Assembly (NCBI GenBank): GCA_019671135.1
Contig: JAHRHY010000017.1
Location: 1,288,181 to 1,352,180 of the forward strand
Source of the DNA: Linnemannia hyalina
Taxonomy: Eukaryota; Mortierellomycota; Mortierellomycetes; Mortierellales; Mortierellaceae
Length of the DNA stretch: 64,000 nt
Direction of reading: 5' to 3'
Shown here: positions 55,141 through 64,000 of the stretch, piece by piece
Layout: the number at the start of each line of letters is the position of its first letter
Numbering within the stretch: the stretch's first letter is position 1
Made by a program: the position numbers and the translations under genes
The notes under the pieces: model-generated
Databases searched by the model: none
Seen by the model: only the letters and a program-made list of their open reading frames with translations
What the model was told of the DNA's origin: nothing

Positions 55141-56903
55141 CAGTCGAAAATGGTTTTTGGGCCCATTTTACTAGTGAAAATGGGCCGATAAACGAAACAA
55201 ACAGACTGAATTACCTCCATGAAAGAAGTATTCTAAAACTTGAAAACACAGTCCCGAGTATATAGTGCACGTGAGCATTGACGTGTAGTTTACATCTCTC
55301 TTACATTCACCATGGACGCATCTTGTAACCTCAGTAACCAGTCATTCACCATGGCAACGAATAAAGTCAACCGTCGACGCCGCTCGTTCGCGGATGAGGT
55401 TAAGGCGCGAGCCCAAAAGCAGAAACCCGCCCCTCCTCAGCTCACCTCCAAGAAGGACAAAACATACACCAGCCGATAGCTTGAAGAGATCAACGCCACT
55501 CGCCGACTGCGATACAACGACCTTTTAAACAGCGCTAGGAACGATGACATGGCTGCTATCATTGTATTCCCTACTGCCGACAAATTCGAGATTCCGCGTG
55601 CAAGAGTCTCTCGCTCCCTACAAGCGCAAGTCGAGCTGCTGGACATATATCACTATCTCGAAAAACGGAAGGAGAACATCCCATTTTTCAAGCTTTTCCC
55701 CCGCTCCTATGGACCTGCGATAGGAGTCAACCTTCCAAGAAAAACCTTTGAACGCATGCTGAGCCGAGAAGATAAGGTATATTATTATTTTCAACAGGCT
55801 GCTAAGAGCTGTATACATTAAAAGTAATTTATTAAGATTCCTGTTACTTACAATATGTCAATCAATAGCTACGTGCTGCAGCAAAGACACTTCCCGATGG
55901 CGCTCATTACATCGTCAAGCGGAAGGGTCTAGTGATCGAGCAGGCCCTGCTCTACTGGCTGCACGATCAACGCAAGAAGAATGTTCCTGTGACGGGCAAG
56001 ATGATGAAGGAAGCAGCTCATTTCGCATGTATGGTTCTTTGCGATCTCAAGGACGATTCGGGTAGCACTGTATCTGAGGTGCCGTTATCTTTTTCGGCCT
56101 ATTGGTTCGACTCTCTCAGGAAACAGCATCGTATCTCGTATTGTCAGCTTCATGGAGAGGCGGGATCGGTCGATTTGGAGGCAATCGAGCCCGAGCTCGT
56201 TGAAATTCGCCAACTTTGCGCCCAGTACACTCCCGACACTATCTTCAACTGCGATGAGACTGGGATGTATGTAAAGGAACTGGACACCAAATCTTACACG
56301 ACATCGCTTTTCAAATCTGGCGCCAAGGCTCTCCGGGACTGCAAAGTATCCATTTTATTTTGCATCAATGCCTCTGGCACGTCTCTCGCCTTGGCCAAGA
56401 CTAAACAGTCATTGAGGCCAGTGGTTATCGGTAATATACTATATGTATGACAGTGCTACAAATGACAGCATTCTTTTTTCAGATCTTAACCTTTATGACT
56501 GCTTGATACCCATTAGGCGAACACATCCCTACAGACGTTGAAGAAGAGGCGGCCTCGAAGATGATCATGGTGAGAACGAAGAAAGGATGGATGACCGGCG
56601 ATGTATTCGTACGCTGGCTGGAACAGTTGGATGATGAGCTCTCACAGCCAATTCTTCTTCTTCTGGATTCCGCAGGATCACACAATGATGTCGATATGCG
56701 CGACCATCAACAGGGAATTCCTTGGAAGTATCTTTGCATCCGGCGACTACCCACAAACTCGACATCGGTTACCCAGCCTCTCGATGCCGGCGTTATCAGC
56801 GCTTTCAAACGAGCGTTTCTGGAGAAACTTGGCCGTGAAATATATCTTGCTCGTAACTTCGACCAAACTACGACTATCTCTAATGGGCGCGCTTGGACAC
56901 TGA

Positions 56904-57696
56904 TGTAACAGGATTGTAGATTGCCTCCTGCTTTTGGCTGCCTTGTTCCTTACTTCCTTGTTAATATCTTGTGTGTCTGTCTTACACACTACCCCTGCTT
57001 ATTATTACTTCACCATAGCGGCCCCTTCATGTGCAGAGGATATAAAAAGGCATATAAAAAATATCCAAAGTCCAAGGAACGGAGTGTTGACTTCCATAAC
57101 TGGCATATCTCTTCATAGTGGGCAACAGAACACAGAATAAAATAGCAATAGACAGCACAAGAATTTTTAAAATGTAATCTCTCCCCTGTATTTCACGACA
57201 AAGATACAGTTGAGAATACAAGTGCTTTAGATGATCACATACAAGAACTACTCTGTCGAATCTTGCAGTGAGGGTTACAGGTTAATAGTAGATGGACATA
57301 TTCAAGAGTTTGGTGTGCGAAAAATAAGAAGACTTTGTTGTTTGGAGAATAGGTTGGTGTTTAGTAGGATAGTTAAACAAAAAATGTTACAATGGTTGTC
57401 TTATATGCTTGGTATCATATATACATTCTCATCCCATAGTCGCTATGGATATTGTCGAGATCTACAGAGATGTAACAAACACCATATGATAACTTGGACG
57501 TGAAAGGCCTCCATAATCCCTCATACCATAGACGTATAAATACCCTGTCCCTCCTGTACAATAAACCTCATTCCTTCTTGCCTTTTCCTCTTGTCCCTAC
57601 ACCCTCTTGTCTCTTTCCCTTGCTATTATCCTTGCCTCTTGCCTTCCTTCCTTGCCATCACCCTTGCCTCTTCTCTCTTGCTCTGCGCCTATTACA
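56904..57696 (+). mobile_element. Solo LTR with 5-bp target duplication
   Basis: Ends TGTAACAGG ... CCTATTACA (TGTAA/TTACA inverted). It is flanked by ACTGA at 56899-56903 and 57697-57701, while pogo copy 1 has a single ACTGA at the matching place. Without the nested MITE the LTR is about 295 bp. It has a TATAAATA box (about 57536) and AATAAA (about 57560), then a pyrimidine-rich CTTGTCTCTT end. Confidence 0.92.
57018..57512 (+). mobile_element. 495-bp MITE, copy 1 (3-bp TSD ATA)
   Basis: Starts GCGGCCCCTTCATGTGC, ends GACGTGAAAGGCCTCC; the ends are imperfect inverted repeats. ATA flanks both sides (57015-57017, 57513-57515). Same length as the copy at 61120-61614. It is non-coding; the A/T-only 3-bp duplications suggest a PIF/Harbinger-type source. 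Confidence 0.88.
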
Positions 57697-58313
57697 ACTG
57701 ATCCCAGACGCATGGGGTGAGATCAAACCTTCCACACTGCGCAACTGCTTCGCCAAAACCCCTGTCCTTCCAACAGAAATGCGCGAGGAGCTTCGACGAC
57801 GACGGCCAACTAAGGATGAGCAGATAAAGCCTCAGTCCACCCAGCACGAACGATACAAAGAGCAGGAGAAGGCATATTTCGAACATATCATCGCCGAGAT
57901 TGGGCCAGCGAATGTAGCGGGTTTCAGAGCGGTAGAGAGCAGGGATGAGCAGACCGAGGAGGAGCTACAACAAGTGGATGAGGAGGGAAGAGAACGTGAA
58001 AGCGTGGACGGTCATCAAGTAAGCACTGGCGATTGCTCAAGCCACGAGGATCCTGGAAGCTCACCCATCGCAGACACAGATATCTATGGAACTATCGAGA
58101 CGCTGAAACGTTTGGCAGGAGACAGTGATGTTCTCACAGTCGACGGTATCAAGCGAGTGCGACAGAGTGGGGGACGAGGCCAAGGAAGTAAGGAGGAGCT
58201 CCGAAAAGCAGTAAAACACCTTGTGCGTGCTTGTACGGCCGTTAGGGATGAAGAGTTGGTTGAAGTAGTTGCGAATGGATATGAATAAAACACGACTTTC
58301 CTTTTCTTTCTCT

Positions 58314-59627
58314 TCGAACTCTGACCTTCGGCTTTCTCTTCTTCACGATGCACACGACTCCGCTATAGCTGGTCACTTCGGTTTCGAGAAGACGTACGGT
58401 CATCTCCACTCGCGGTTCTTCTGGCCATCTATGGCGAAGGACACCCGGCTGTATGTGCAGACCTGTGAGTCGTGCCAAAGGACTAAGCCCAGCAACCAAC
58501 CACCTGCTGGCCTCCTCCAGCCCCTACCCATTCCCGATCGACCCTGGCAAACGGTGACAATGGACTTTGTCGGCCCCCTACCCAAGACCCCACGCGGCTT
58601 TGACTCCATTACGGTCTTTGTTGACAAACTCACAAAGCAAGTGCACTTTGCCCCCTGCCACACCACCGACTCCGCCTCGCAAGTTGCACGCATTTTTTTC
58701 GACCATGTTTTCCGCTTGCACGGCATGCCGACCACCATTGTCTCCGACCGCGATACCAAGTTCACGAGCCGCTTTTGGAAAGAATTGAGCCGTCTGATGG
58801 ACGTCCACCTTGCCATGTCGACTGCCTTCCACCCTCAGACCGATGGCCAGACCGAGCGTGCCAACCGCACCCTTATCACCATGCTTCGTAACTTTGTCGA
58901 CCAACGGCAGTCTAACTGGGACCTCCTACTTTCCGCCGCCGAATTTGCCACGAACAATGCCACCAATGCCTCCACTGGAGTCTCCCCGTTCTTCTTGAAC
59001 TCCGGAGCCCATCCCAACATGCCCATGTCATTGTTGACCCCTACTCCCGGCCCCAACCCATCGGTTAACGAGTTCGTGCAATCTCGAAGCGAAGCCCTCA
59101 CCCTCGCTAAGGAGTCCCTTGCTGCCGCCCAAGAACGTCAAGCAGCCAACGCCGACATCCATCGGCGAGAGCATGATTTCAAGGTTGGTGACCACGTTCT
59201 CCTTAACCTTGAGAATATCACCTTACCCTCGGACCGCACCCGCACGTCGCAGAAACTCTTGGCTCGCTTTGCCGGCCCCCACACCATTGTTGAACAGCTG
59301 TCCCCGGTCTCCTTCCGCCTTGATCTTCCACCGTCCATGAAGATTCACCCCGTCTTCCACGTCGACCGATTCCGACGCTACCAACCATCACCTGCGACGC
59401 TAGGACCAAGAACACCAGCACGGCCACCACCGGTTATCGTTGAAGACGAGGAAGAGTATGAGGTCGAGGCCATTGCAGATCATAGGAAGGTTAACAACAA
59501 CATGGAGTACCTTCTACAATGGCAAGGATACCCGCGCGAGGACTGGACATGGGAACCAGAGAGTGAACTGGCACACTGTAAGGACATCCTCAACAAGTAC
59601 AAGCGCGACCATGGCCTTAGGACTTAG
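58314..59627 (+). pseudogene. Ty3/gypsy chromovirus integrase-chromodomain fragment (element 2)
   Basis: A 5'-truncated pol, open to a TAG at 59627. Zinc domain: H-x-H then C-x2-C in HDSAIAGHFGFEK ... CESCQRTK. Catalytic DDE: MDFVGPLP, VSDRDTKF, GQTERANR. C-terminal chromodomain: EVEAIADHRK ... YLLQWQGYPREDWTWEPESE. Protease, RT and RNase H are absent upstream, where pogo copy 2 is joined instead. The nominal ATG at 58269 belongs to pogo sequence. It is a different lineage from element 1. Confidence 0.9.
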
Positions 59628-59640
59628 CGGATTTTTTTTT

Positions 59641-59652
59641 AAGAGGGGAAGG
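59641..59652 (+). other. Polypurine tract of gypsy element 2
   Basis: AAGAGGGGAAGG immediately before the LTR start; primes plus-strand DNA synthesis in LTR retrotransposons. Confidence 0.8.
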
Positions 59653-59859
59653 TGCAACATATTAGGTTTATCATTGCTCTCTAGTTAGTCATTCCTTGTC
59701 ACTCTCTATCATCTCTGACTCACTATGACACTACACCTAGAAACCTAGTTGGCGACTTTGTATATATATTTAGTTGTACCATAGTAATAACATCAATCAT
59801 CACTGCTTCAACTCTCCTCCCCGTTCTATACTTCTCTGTTCCAGTCTTCGCCTGTTGCA
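59653..59859 (+). mobile_element. LTR of gypsy element 2 (207 bp)
   Basis: Starts TGCAACATATTAGG and ends CGCCTGTTGCA, with perfect TGCAACA/TGTTGCA inverted ends. A TATATATATTTAG box is near 59760. It follows the integrase stop and polypurine tract, as a 3' LTR should. No 5' LTR in the window. Confidence 0.9.
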
Positions 59860-60813
59860 CCTCTTCACTCTTCTTCTCCCATCCCCATTGTCCTCCCCGA
59901 CGGATCTCGCTCCTTCTCTGCCCACACCGCCCACATCACCTTTGCACGACAACAATACTCCACCACTCTCGATCCCCTCGTCTACCCTTTAAAGAGCTAC
60001 GACCTCCTCCTTGGCAAACCTTGGCTCACACAAACCAACCCTCTCATCAACTGGCGAACCAACAACCTCCGCATCCGCTACAACGACATCGACATAGACT
60101 GGGACTGTACCCGCTTTCAGTCATCTTCCATCAGCACTCCCACTCGCGGCCTTCTCCTCTCCCACATCCACTTCTACACAGAGGCAACAACCCCCGGCAG
60201 CGAAATATACCTTGCCCTCATTCGTTCCAACGACAAAGACAACGACAAAGACAACAACAACAATAACGACAATGACAATGACCAGCCCACCTCTAACCAA
60301 CAACTGCCCTCGATCACTCCCATCACACCACGACCACCTCCCTCTCTTCCCCCTGACATCCACTCCATTGTTCACGACGAGTTCCCCGACGTTTTTCCCT
60401 CTTCACTTCCTTCTGGTCTACCTCCGGACCGTGGAGATGCCATGCGCATCGAAACGGACCCGAGCGCTGACCCTCCTTTCAAGCCCGTTATTCGTTTGTC
60501 TATTGCAGAGTTGGACGAATTGAACAAGCAACTTGATGAGTTACTCTCTAAAAAACTCATCAAGCCCAGCACTTCTCCCTACGGCGCCCCAGTGCTCTTT
60601 GTCAAGAAGGCCGACGGTTCTCTACGTATGTGTGTTGACTATCGTGGTCTCAACCGCATTACAAGAAAGAACCGCCATCCCTTACCTAGAATTGATGAGT
60701 TGATCGACCGTTTTCGGGGCGCAAAGTACTTTACCAAGTTGGACTTAATCTCGGGGTATCATCAACAACGCATCTATGAGCCTCACACTCATAAGACCGC
60801 CTTCCGTTGTCGA
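59860..60813 (+). pseudogene. Ty3/gypsy protease-RT fragment (element 3)
   Basis: Open frame without a proper start, joined directly to the LTR end. Late protease segment [19 protein letters not shown], a Asp/Asn-rich linker, then the RT N-terminal half: [48 protein letters not shown] (with the first catalytic Asp). It breaks after HKTAFRCR at about 60813, where an LTR begins, so YxDD, RNase H and integrase are missing. It could be the 5' half of the same family as element 2, with the order rearranged. Confidence 0.85.
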
Positions 60814-61902
60814 TGTCGCATATTTGCCTGTCTCGGGGGTGTCAGCTAATGTAATTAGGCTAGAGACAGTAATTTAGTCATATGACCAGACACCGACATA
60901 AATGGAGGTGTCTGGGCTGTTAACAAAGATCCCTCTCTTGTCTTATCAATTCGATTGTGCGTGACTAGCGTAAAAAATTTCATTTTTTTTGATAAATACA
61001 ACAAGGATCGGGATCAGGATCCATCGAACGATTGACAGGATCCATCCATTCATTTATTTATTCATTCAACCCATTACGAGGAACACTCCATCAATCTACA
61101 GGAGCGATTCAGGACGTAAGCGGCCCCTTCATGTGCAGAGGATATAAAAAGGCATATAAAAAATATCCAAAGTCCAAGGAACGGAGTGTTGACTTCCATA
61201 ACTGGCATATCTCTTCATAGTGGGCAACAGAACACAGAATAAAATAGCAATAGACAGCACAAGAATTTTTAAAATGTAATCTCTCCCCTGTATTTCACGA
61301 CAAAGATACAGTTGGGAATACAAGTGCTTTAGATGATCACATACAAGAACTACTCTGTCGAATCTTGCAGTGAGGGTTACAGGTTAATAGTAGATGGACA
61401 TATTCAAGAGTTTGGTGTGCGAAAAATAAGAAGACTTTGTTGTTTGGAGAATGTAGTTGTGTTTAGTAGGATAATCGCGCAAGGAATGTTACAGTGGTTG
61501 TTTTAAATGGTTGATATCATACATACACTCTCCTCTAATGGACGCGGTGGATATCGTCAAGATCTGCAGAGATGTAACAAACACCATATGATAATTTGGA
61601 CTTGAAAGGCCTCCTAACGGGAGCATTTACGGATCAGTACAGAACAGGACCTTTACTGTCAGGATTTTCCTCTATTTTCAGGATAATCCAACAAGGACAG
61701 GATCCTTTTCTTTTATTTGTGGTCATTTCGTGCGTGTATCTGGTCACTAGTGACAAGGTTACAGCAGAGACTGATCATTAATACGAAGTGTAACAGGCGG
61801 TTACTTTCGTTGTTATTATTTGGTTACTATTCTACCTTTTTGTGTTGGAGCTTTCAAGTGCGATCATACATCTGTGTGGTCATTTGAGGTCTTCATATAA
61901 CA
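60814..61902 (+). mobile_element. LTR of Ty3/gypsy-like element 4 (with nested MITE)
   Basis: Starts TGTCGCATATTTGCC exactly where RT homology stops, and ends ATAACA. Next comes CGGTAGCAGAGATTC, which resembles an initiator-Met tRNA primer-binding site (TGGTAGCAGAG) with one mismatch. Removing the MITE leaves about 590 bp. The leader up to the gag ATG (61903-62242) is non-coding. The partner LTR lies beyond the window. Confidence 0.6.
61120..61614 (+). mobile_element. 495-bp MITE, copy 2 (3-bp TSD TAA)
   Basis: Same ends and length as 57018-57512 with scattered substitutions in the last third. TAA flanks at 61117-61119 and 61615-61617. Confidence 0.88.
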
Positions 61903-62242
61903 CGGTAGCAGAGATTCATTAGAAAACTCACCGTTAGTTTTGATCAAGGACATTCTTGTTCAAATAAACGCGGGATTCGTCTTTGTTGGCATTTAGGTGT
62001 GCCCTCATCCGAATTCATTTGCATCAGAAAACTTTTAGTTTTTTCTGGGTGTTGTTTTTAATTTTTATTTTGAATCAAGTGGATCACTGAGCAAAAAAGT
62101 ACTGGAAGTTGACGTTAGTAGTAACAGTATTATTTTTTCTGGGGTGCAGTCTGGTTGATCATCAGTTTTCAAAAGCTCATTTCGTTTTCTGTTTATTCTG
62201 CTTGTCTGTTTGTTTTCTTTTCCTTTAATTGGGTCATAGAAA

Positions 62243-63934
62243 ATGGCAGCGAATACGGCAAAGAAGAACGAGGACGTTGGCAATAAGGTTGTTGGTGCGT
62301 TAGATGCACTTACCTTGACGTCGGGACGAGATGAGGGAGCAGGCATGGACGTTGATGTTGACATGCAGGAGACTGTTGGCTCTGACTTTATGGATGCCCA
62401 TGCAGCCAGAGGAAAGATGAAGGAGTATTCGATGCAACTGGCGACGTTGACGAGACAGAAGATGCAGTTAGCCGCGCGCATCCAAGGGTTGAGCCAAGAG
62501 GAGGGCGACCAGGAGCGACCAAAGTTGGCGGAACTGACACGTCAGATCGCTGAGGCCAAGACCGCGATGAACGAGTGGAATGTCATGCTGGATGACCTAG
62601 AGAGTGCTGAGAGGTCCATGGGGAGGACGGCATTCTCTAGTGTTGTGACCAGAGAGGAGAATGAGGAGTTGGGGGTTAAGAAGGGTGGAAAGATTGACGA
62701 GATCAAGTTGTCGAATGAGTTTCCGCGTTACCATCGGTTGGTCGAGGCTCATCTGCTTCCTGTTCTTGACATCAAGATCCACGGTCCCTTGATTACCAAC
62801 GTCCGAGAGTTCCTGTACGAATTCCATAGAATAGGAGTAACAAAGTTCACGACGGGCGGGTTCGATGAGAGATGTTCAAGGTTGTTGTGCTTGGCGAATA
62901 TGGATCGCAAAGCGTCTAATGCCATGAATGCAGTCTTGAGTCGTGACCCTGAAGGAAAGTGGCCGTGGGCGAGATGCGAGAAAGTGTTTGTGGAGAGTGC
63001 TATGACGCAGACTGAGAGAACAGATGAGGTTGAGAAGGTGATCAAGATGGGATTAGAACGAGGTGAATCGTACAAGCAGTACTACCATCGGATGAAGAGG
63101 TTGATGGATGTGTACCAAGTCAAGGACTTACCCAAGTTCGCTGATTTGTTATTCTTGCTGCAGAGAGCGGTCGACCCGAGCGTTCTTACGATGATCTTGT
63201 TGCAGAAGCGCATTGCGGTCCTTGAGGGGATGCTGGGTGTGGCGCCTGATGAAACAACCTTCGAGTCTTACATGGACAGTTTGCAGCATATGCAGGGACC
63301 CGCAGACAATGATGAGTGGGCACCGGTTATTTTGGAGAGGAGACGATTAACCGGGGCTGCAGATAACGAAGCAGCGAGGCAGGCCCAGAGTTTAAAGGAT
63401 AAGCTCATCAACCAGCAGAAGAGGGCAGCGGCAACAGCAACGCTTGCGACGACAAGTGGAACGCGTGTCGGGGGGACTACTGGTGGTAGCATCAACCAAG
63501 TTCCTACAGCGGGTGACAGTTCGGTCCAGAAGGGGAATGCTGGATTCGGCGGTCAACGTGGCGCCTTCGGTAATGGTAGTGGTTCTGGTGCGCCTAGAGG
63601 TCGAGGAGGCAGTCATGGTCGTGGAGGTTACAAGAGGAACTTCAACCGTGGACACCATCCTTATCCTGGCAGAGGAAACAGCAATGGTAAGCTAAACCAC
63701 ACTGTTGAGTATGATGATGCATCTGAAGAAAAAGTTGAAGTAGATGGTGGTGAGATGTCTGTTGTCGACCAAGATGTCGTTGAGATGAGTAACGAAAATG
63801 GTGACGTCACCGAAGTCGAACATGACCGCATGACTAACGACGCGTCTTTCATTCTGCATTCCAAACAGGTGGAAACAAGCAGTGAGATGCAACAAACTGA
63901 TGTACATGAACTGGAGGAGCAGTCGCACAGTTTA
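62243..63934 (+). CDS. gag: Gag-like protein of LTR element 4, RGG-tailed, interrupted by MITE
   Basis: A 564-codon open frame from the ATG at 62243. Residues about 45-115 form a charged coiled coil (KMKEYSMQLATLTRQKMQL). A capsid-like helical core follows (EFPRYHRLVEAHLLP ... KWPWARCEKVFVESAM ... YKQYYHRMKRLMDVYQ). The C-terminus carries an RGG/GR-rich RNA-binding segment (GAPRGRGGSHGRGGYKR) and then an acidic tail, with no CCHC zinc knuckle. At 63935 a MITE inserts; the frame runs through it without a stop to the window edge, so the product is altered or truncated. The leader, LTR and PBS upstream support a retrotransposon gag. Confidence 0.72.
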
Positions 63935-64000
63935 GCGGCCCCTTCATGTGCAGAGGATATAATAAGGCATATAAAAAATATCCAAAGTCCAAGGAACGGA
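63935..64000 (+). mobile_element. 495-bp MITE, copy 3 (5' end only; window edge)
   Basis: Starts GCGGCCCCTTCATGTGC after TTA (63932-63934) inside the gag frame. The first 66 bp match the other copies (AATAAGG for AAAAAGG). Confidence 0.85.

Larger units (their letters stand above)
55312..58288 (+). pseudogene. Pogo/Jerky-type transposase, interrupted (copy 2)
   Basis: Same architecture as copy 1. Here the three catalytic Asp positions are intact (FNCDETGM, LLLDSAGSHND, QPLDAG). The TAG early in the N-terminal part (after KKDKTYTSR, near 55478) is shared with copy 1. The coding frame is broken after GRAWTL by the solo LTR and resumes at about 57702 (IPDAWGEIKPSTLRN), running to a TAA at 58286-58288. 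It is therefore inactive as a gene, but its DDE core is better preserved than in copy 1. Confidence 0.86.
55141..58313 (+). mobile_element. Pogo-type DNA transposon, copy 2 (3' end lost)
   Basis: It begins CAGTCGAAAATGG after a TA (55139-55140) with the hairpin-bearing TIR version. It is collinear with copy 1 (reverse orientation) up to CTTTTCTTTCTCT at 58313, where sequence switches to a gypsy integrase. The 3' TIR is missing, so it cannot be excised. It contains a solo LTR at 56904-57696, which contains a MITE at 57018-57512. Confidence 0.88.

Noticed and set aside
1..64000. CRISPR array, rRNA, riboswitch or bacterial-type operon
   Set aside because: No direct-repeat/spacer array with regular spacing was seen, no rRNA-like sequence, and gene structure is eukaryotic.

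Overview
This is eukaryotic, fungal DNA. Genes carry short GT-AG introns (about 70-150 nt). There is a microsomal cytochrome P450, Crinkler (CRN)-type effector-like proteins, Cryptons with a GCR1_C-like DNA-binding tail, Ty3/gypsy chromoviruses, pogo-type DNA transposons and a RecQ-like helicase fragment. This mixture fits an early-diverging filamentous fungus, most likely Mucoromycota (Mortierella-like); the organism is my inference, since no rRNA or tRNA is present to fix it.

Layout. 1-8.4 kb: a foldback repeat, an orphan 453-aa ORF, a solo-LTR-like block, a pyrimidine-rich array whose units look like 3' splice sites, a complete six-exon P450 gene with an 11-nt microexon, and a PIF1/Helitron helicase remnant. 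8.4-25.06 kb: a giant inverted repeat. Arms 8404-16021 and 17439-25056 (7618 bp each) mirror about 16730 (coordinates sum to 33460) and are identical wherever I compared them, including homopolymers; the spacer is 1417 bp. Each arm carries two divergent, related small secreted cysteine-rich protein genes around a ten-copy 74-bp minisatellite, a third small ORF, and a broken CRN/P-loop gene transcribed outward from the spacer. 25.07-27.8 kb: a short LTR-like repeat and pogo copy 1. 28.3-31.4 kb: an intact eight-exon CRN protein with an AAA-like ATPase and a PD-(D/E)XK nuclease. 32.2-38.5 kb: two tandem Cryptons, one apparently intact, one frameshifted. 40.5-42.8 kb: a five-exon protein with a restriction-nuclease-like PD..ExK site. 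44.5-48.15 kb: a DUF6589-like gene with a frameshift, tail-to-tail with a RecQ C-terminal fragment cut by an LTR. 48.15-54.5 kb: a Ty3/gypsy chromovirus (gag and pol in overlapping frames, damaged RT motif). 55.1-64 kb: nested mobile elements. Pogo copy 2 contains a solo LTR, which contains a 495-bp MITE; its 3' end is replaced by a gypsy integrase fragment with LTR, then a gypsy protease-RT fragment cut by another LTR element whose gag runs to the window end and is itself hit by a third MITE copy.

How it fits together. Most of the window behaves as an accessory, transposon-rich compartment. The genes that are not transposon machinery are effector-like (CRN, small secreted proteins, nuclease-domain proteins), apart from the P450 and the orphan ORF. 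The most unusual object is the near-perfect palindrome, which doubles a secreted-protein locus together with a CRN pseudogene bearing the same lesions in both arms. That means either very recent inverted duplication, active arm-to-arm gene conversion, or an assembly artefact that must be excluded first.
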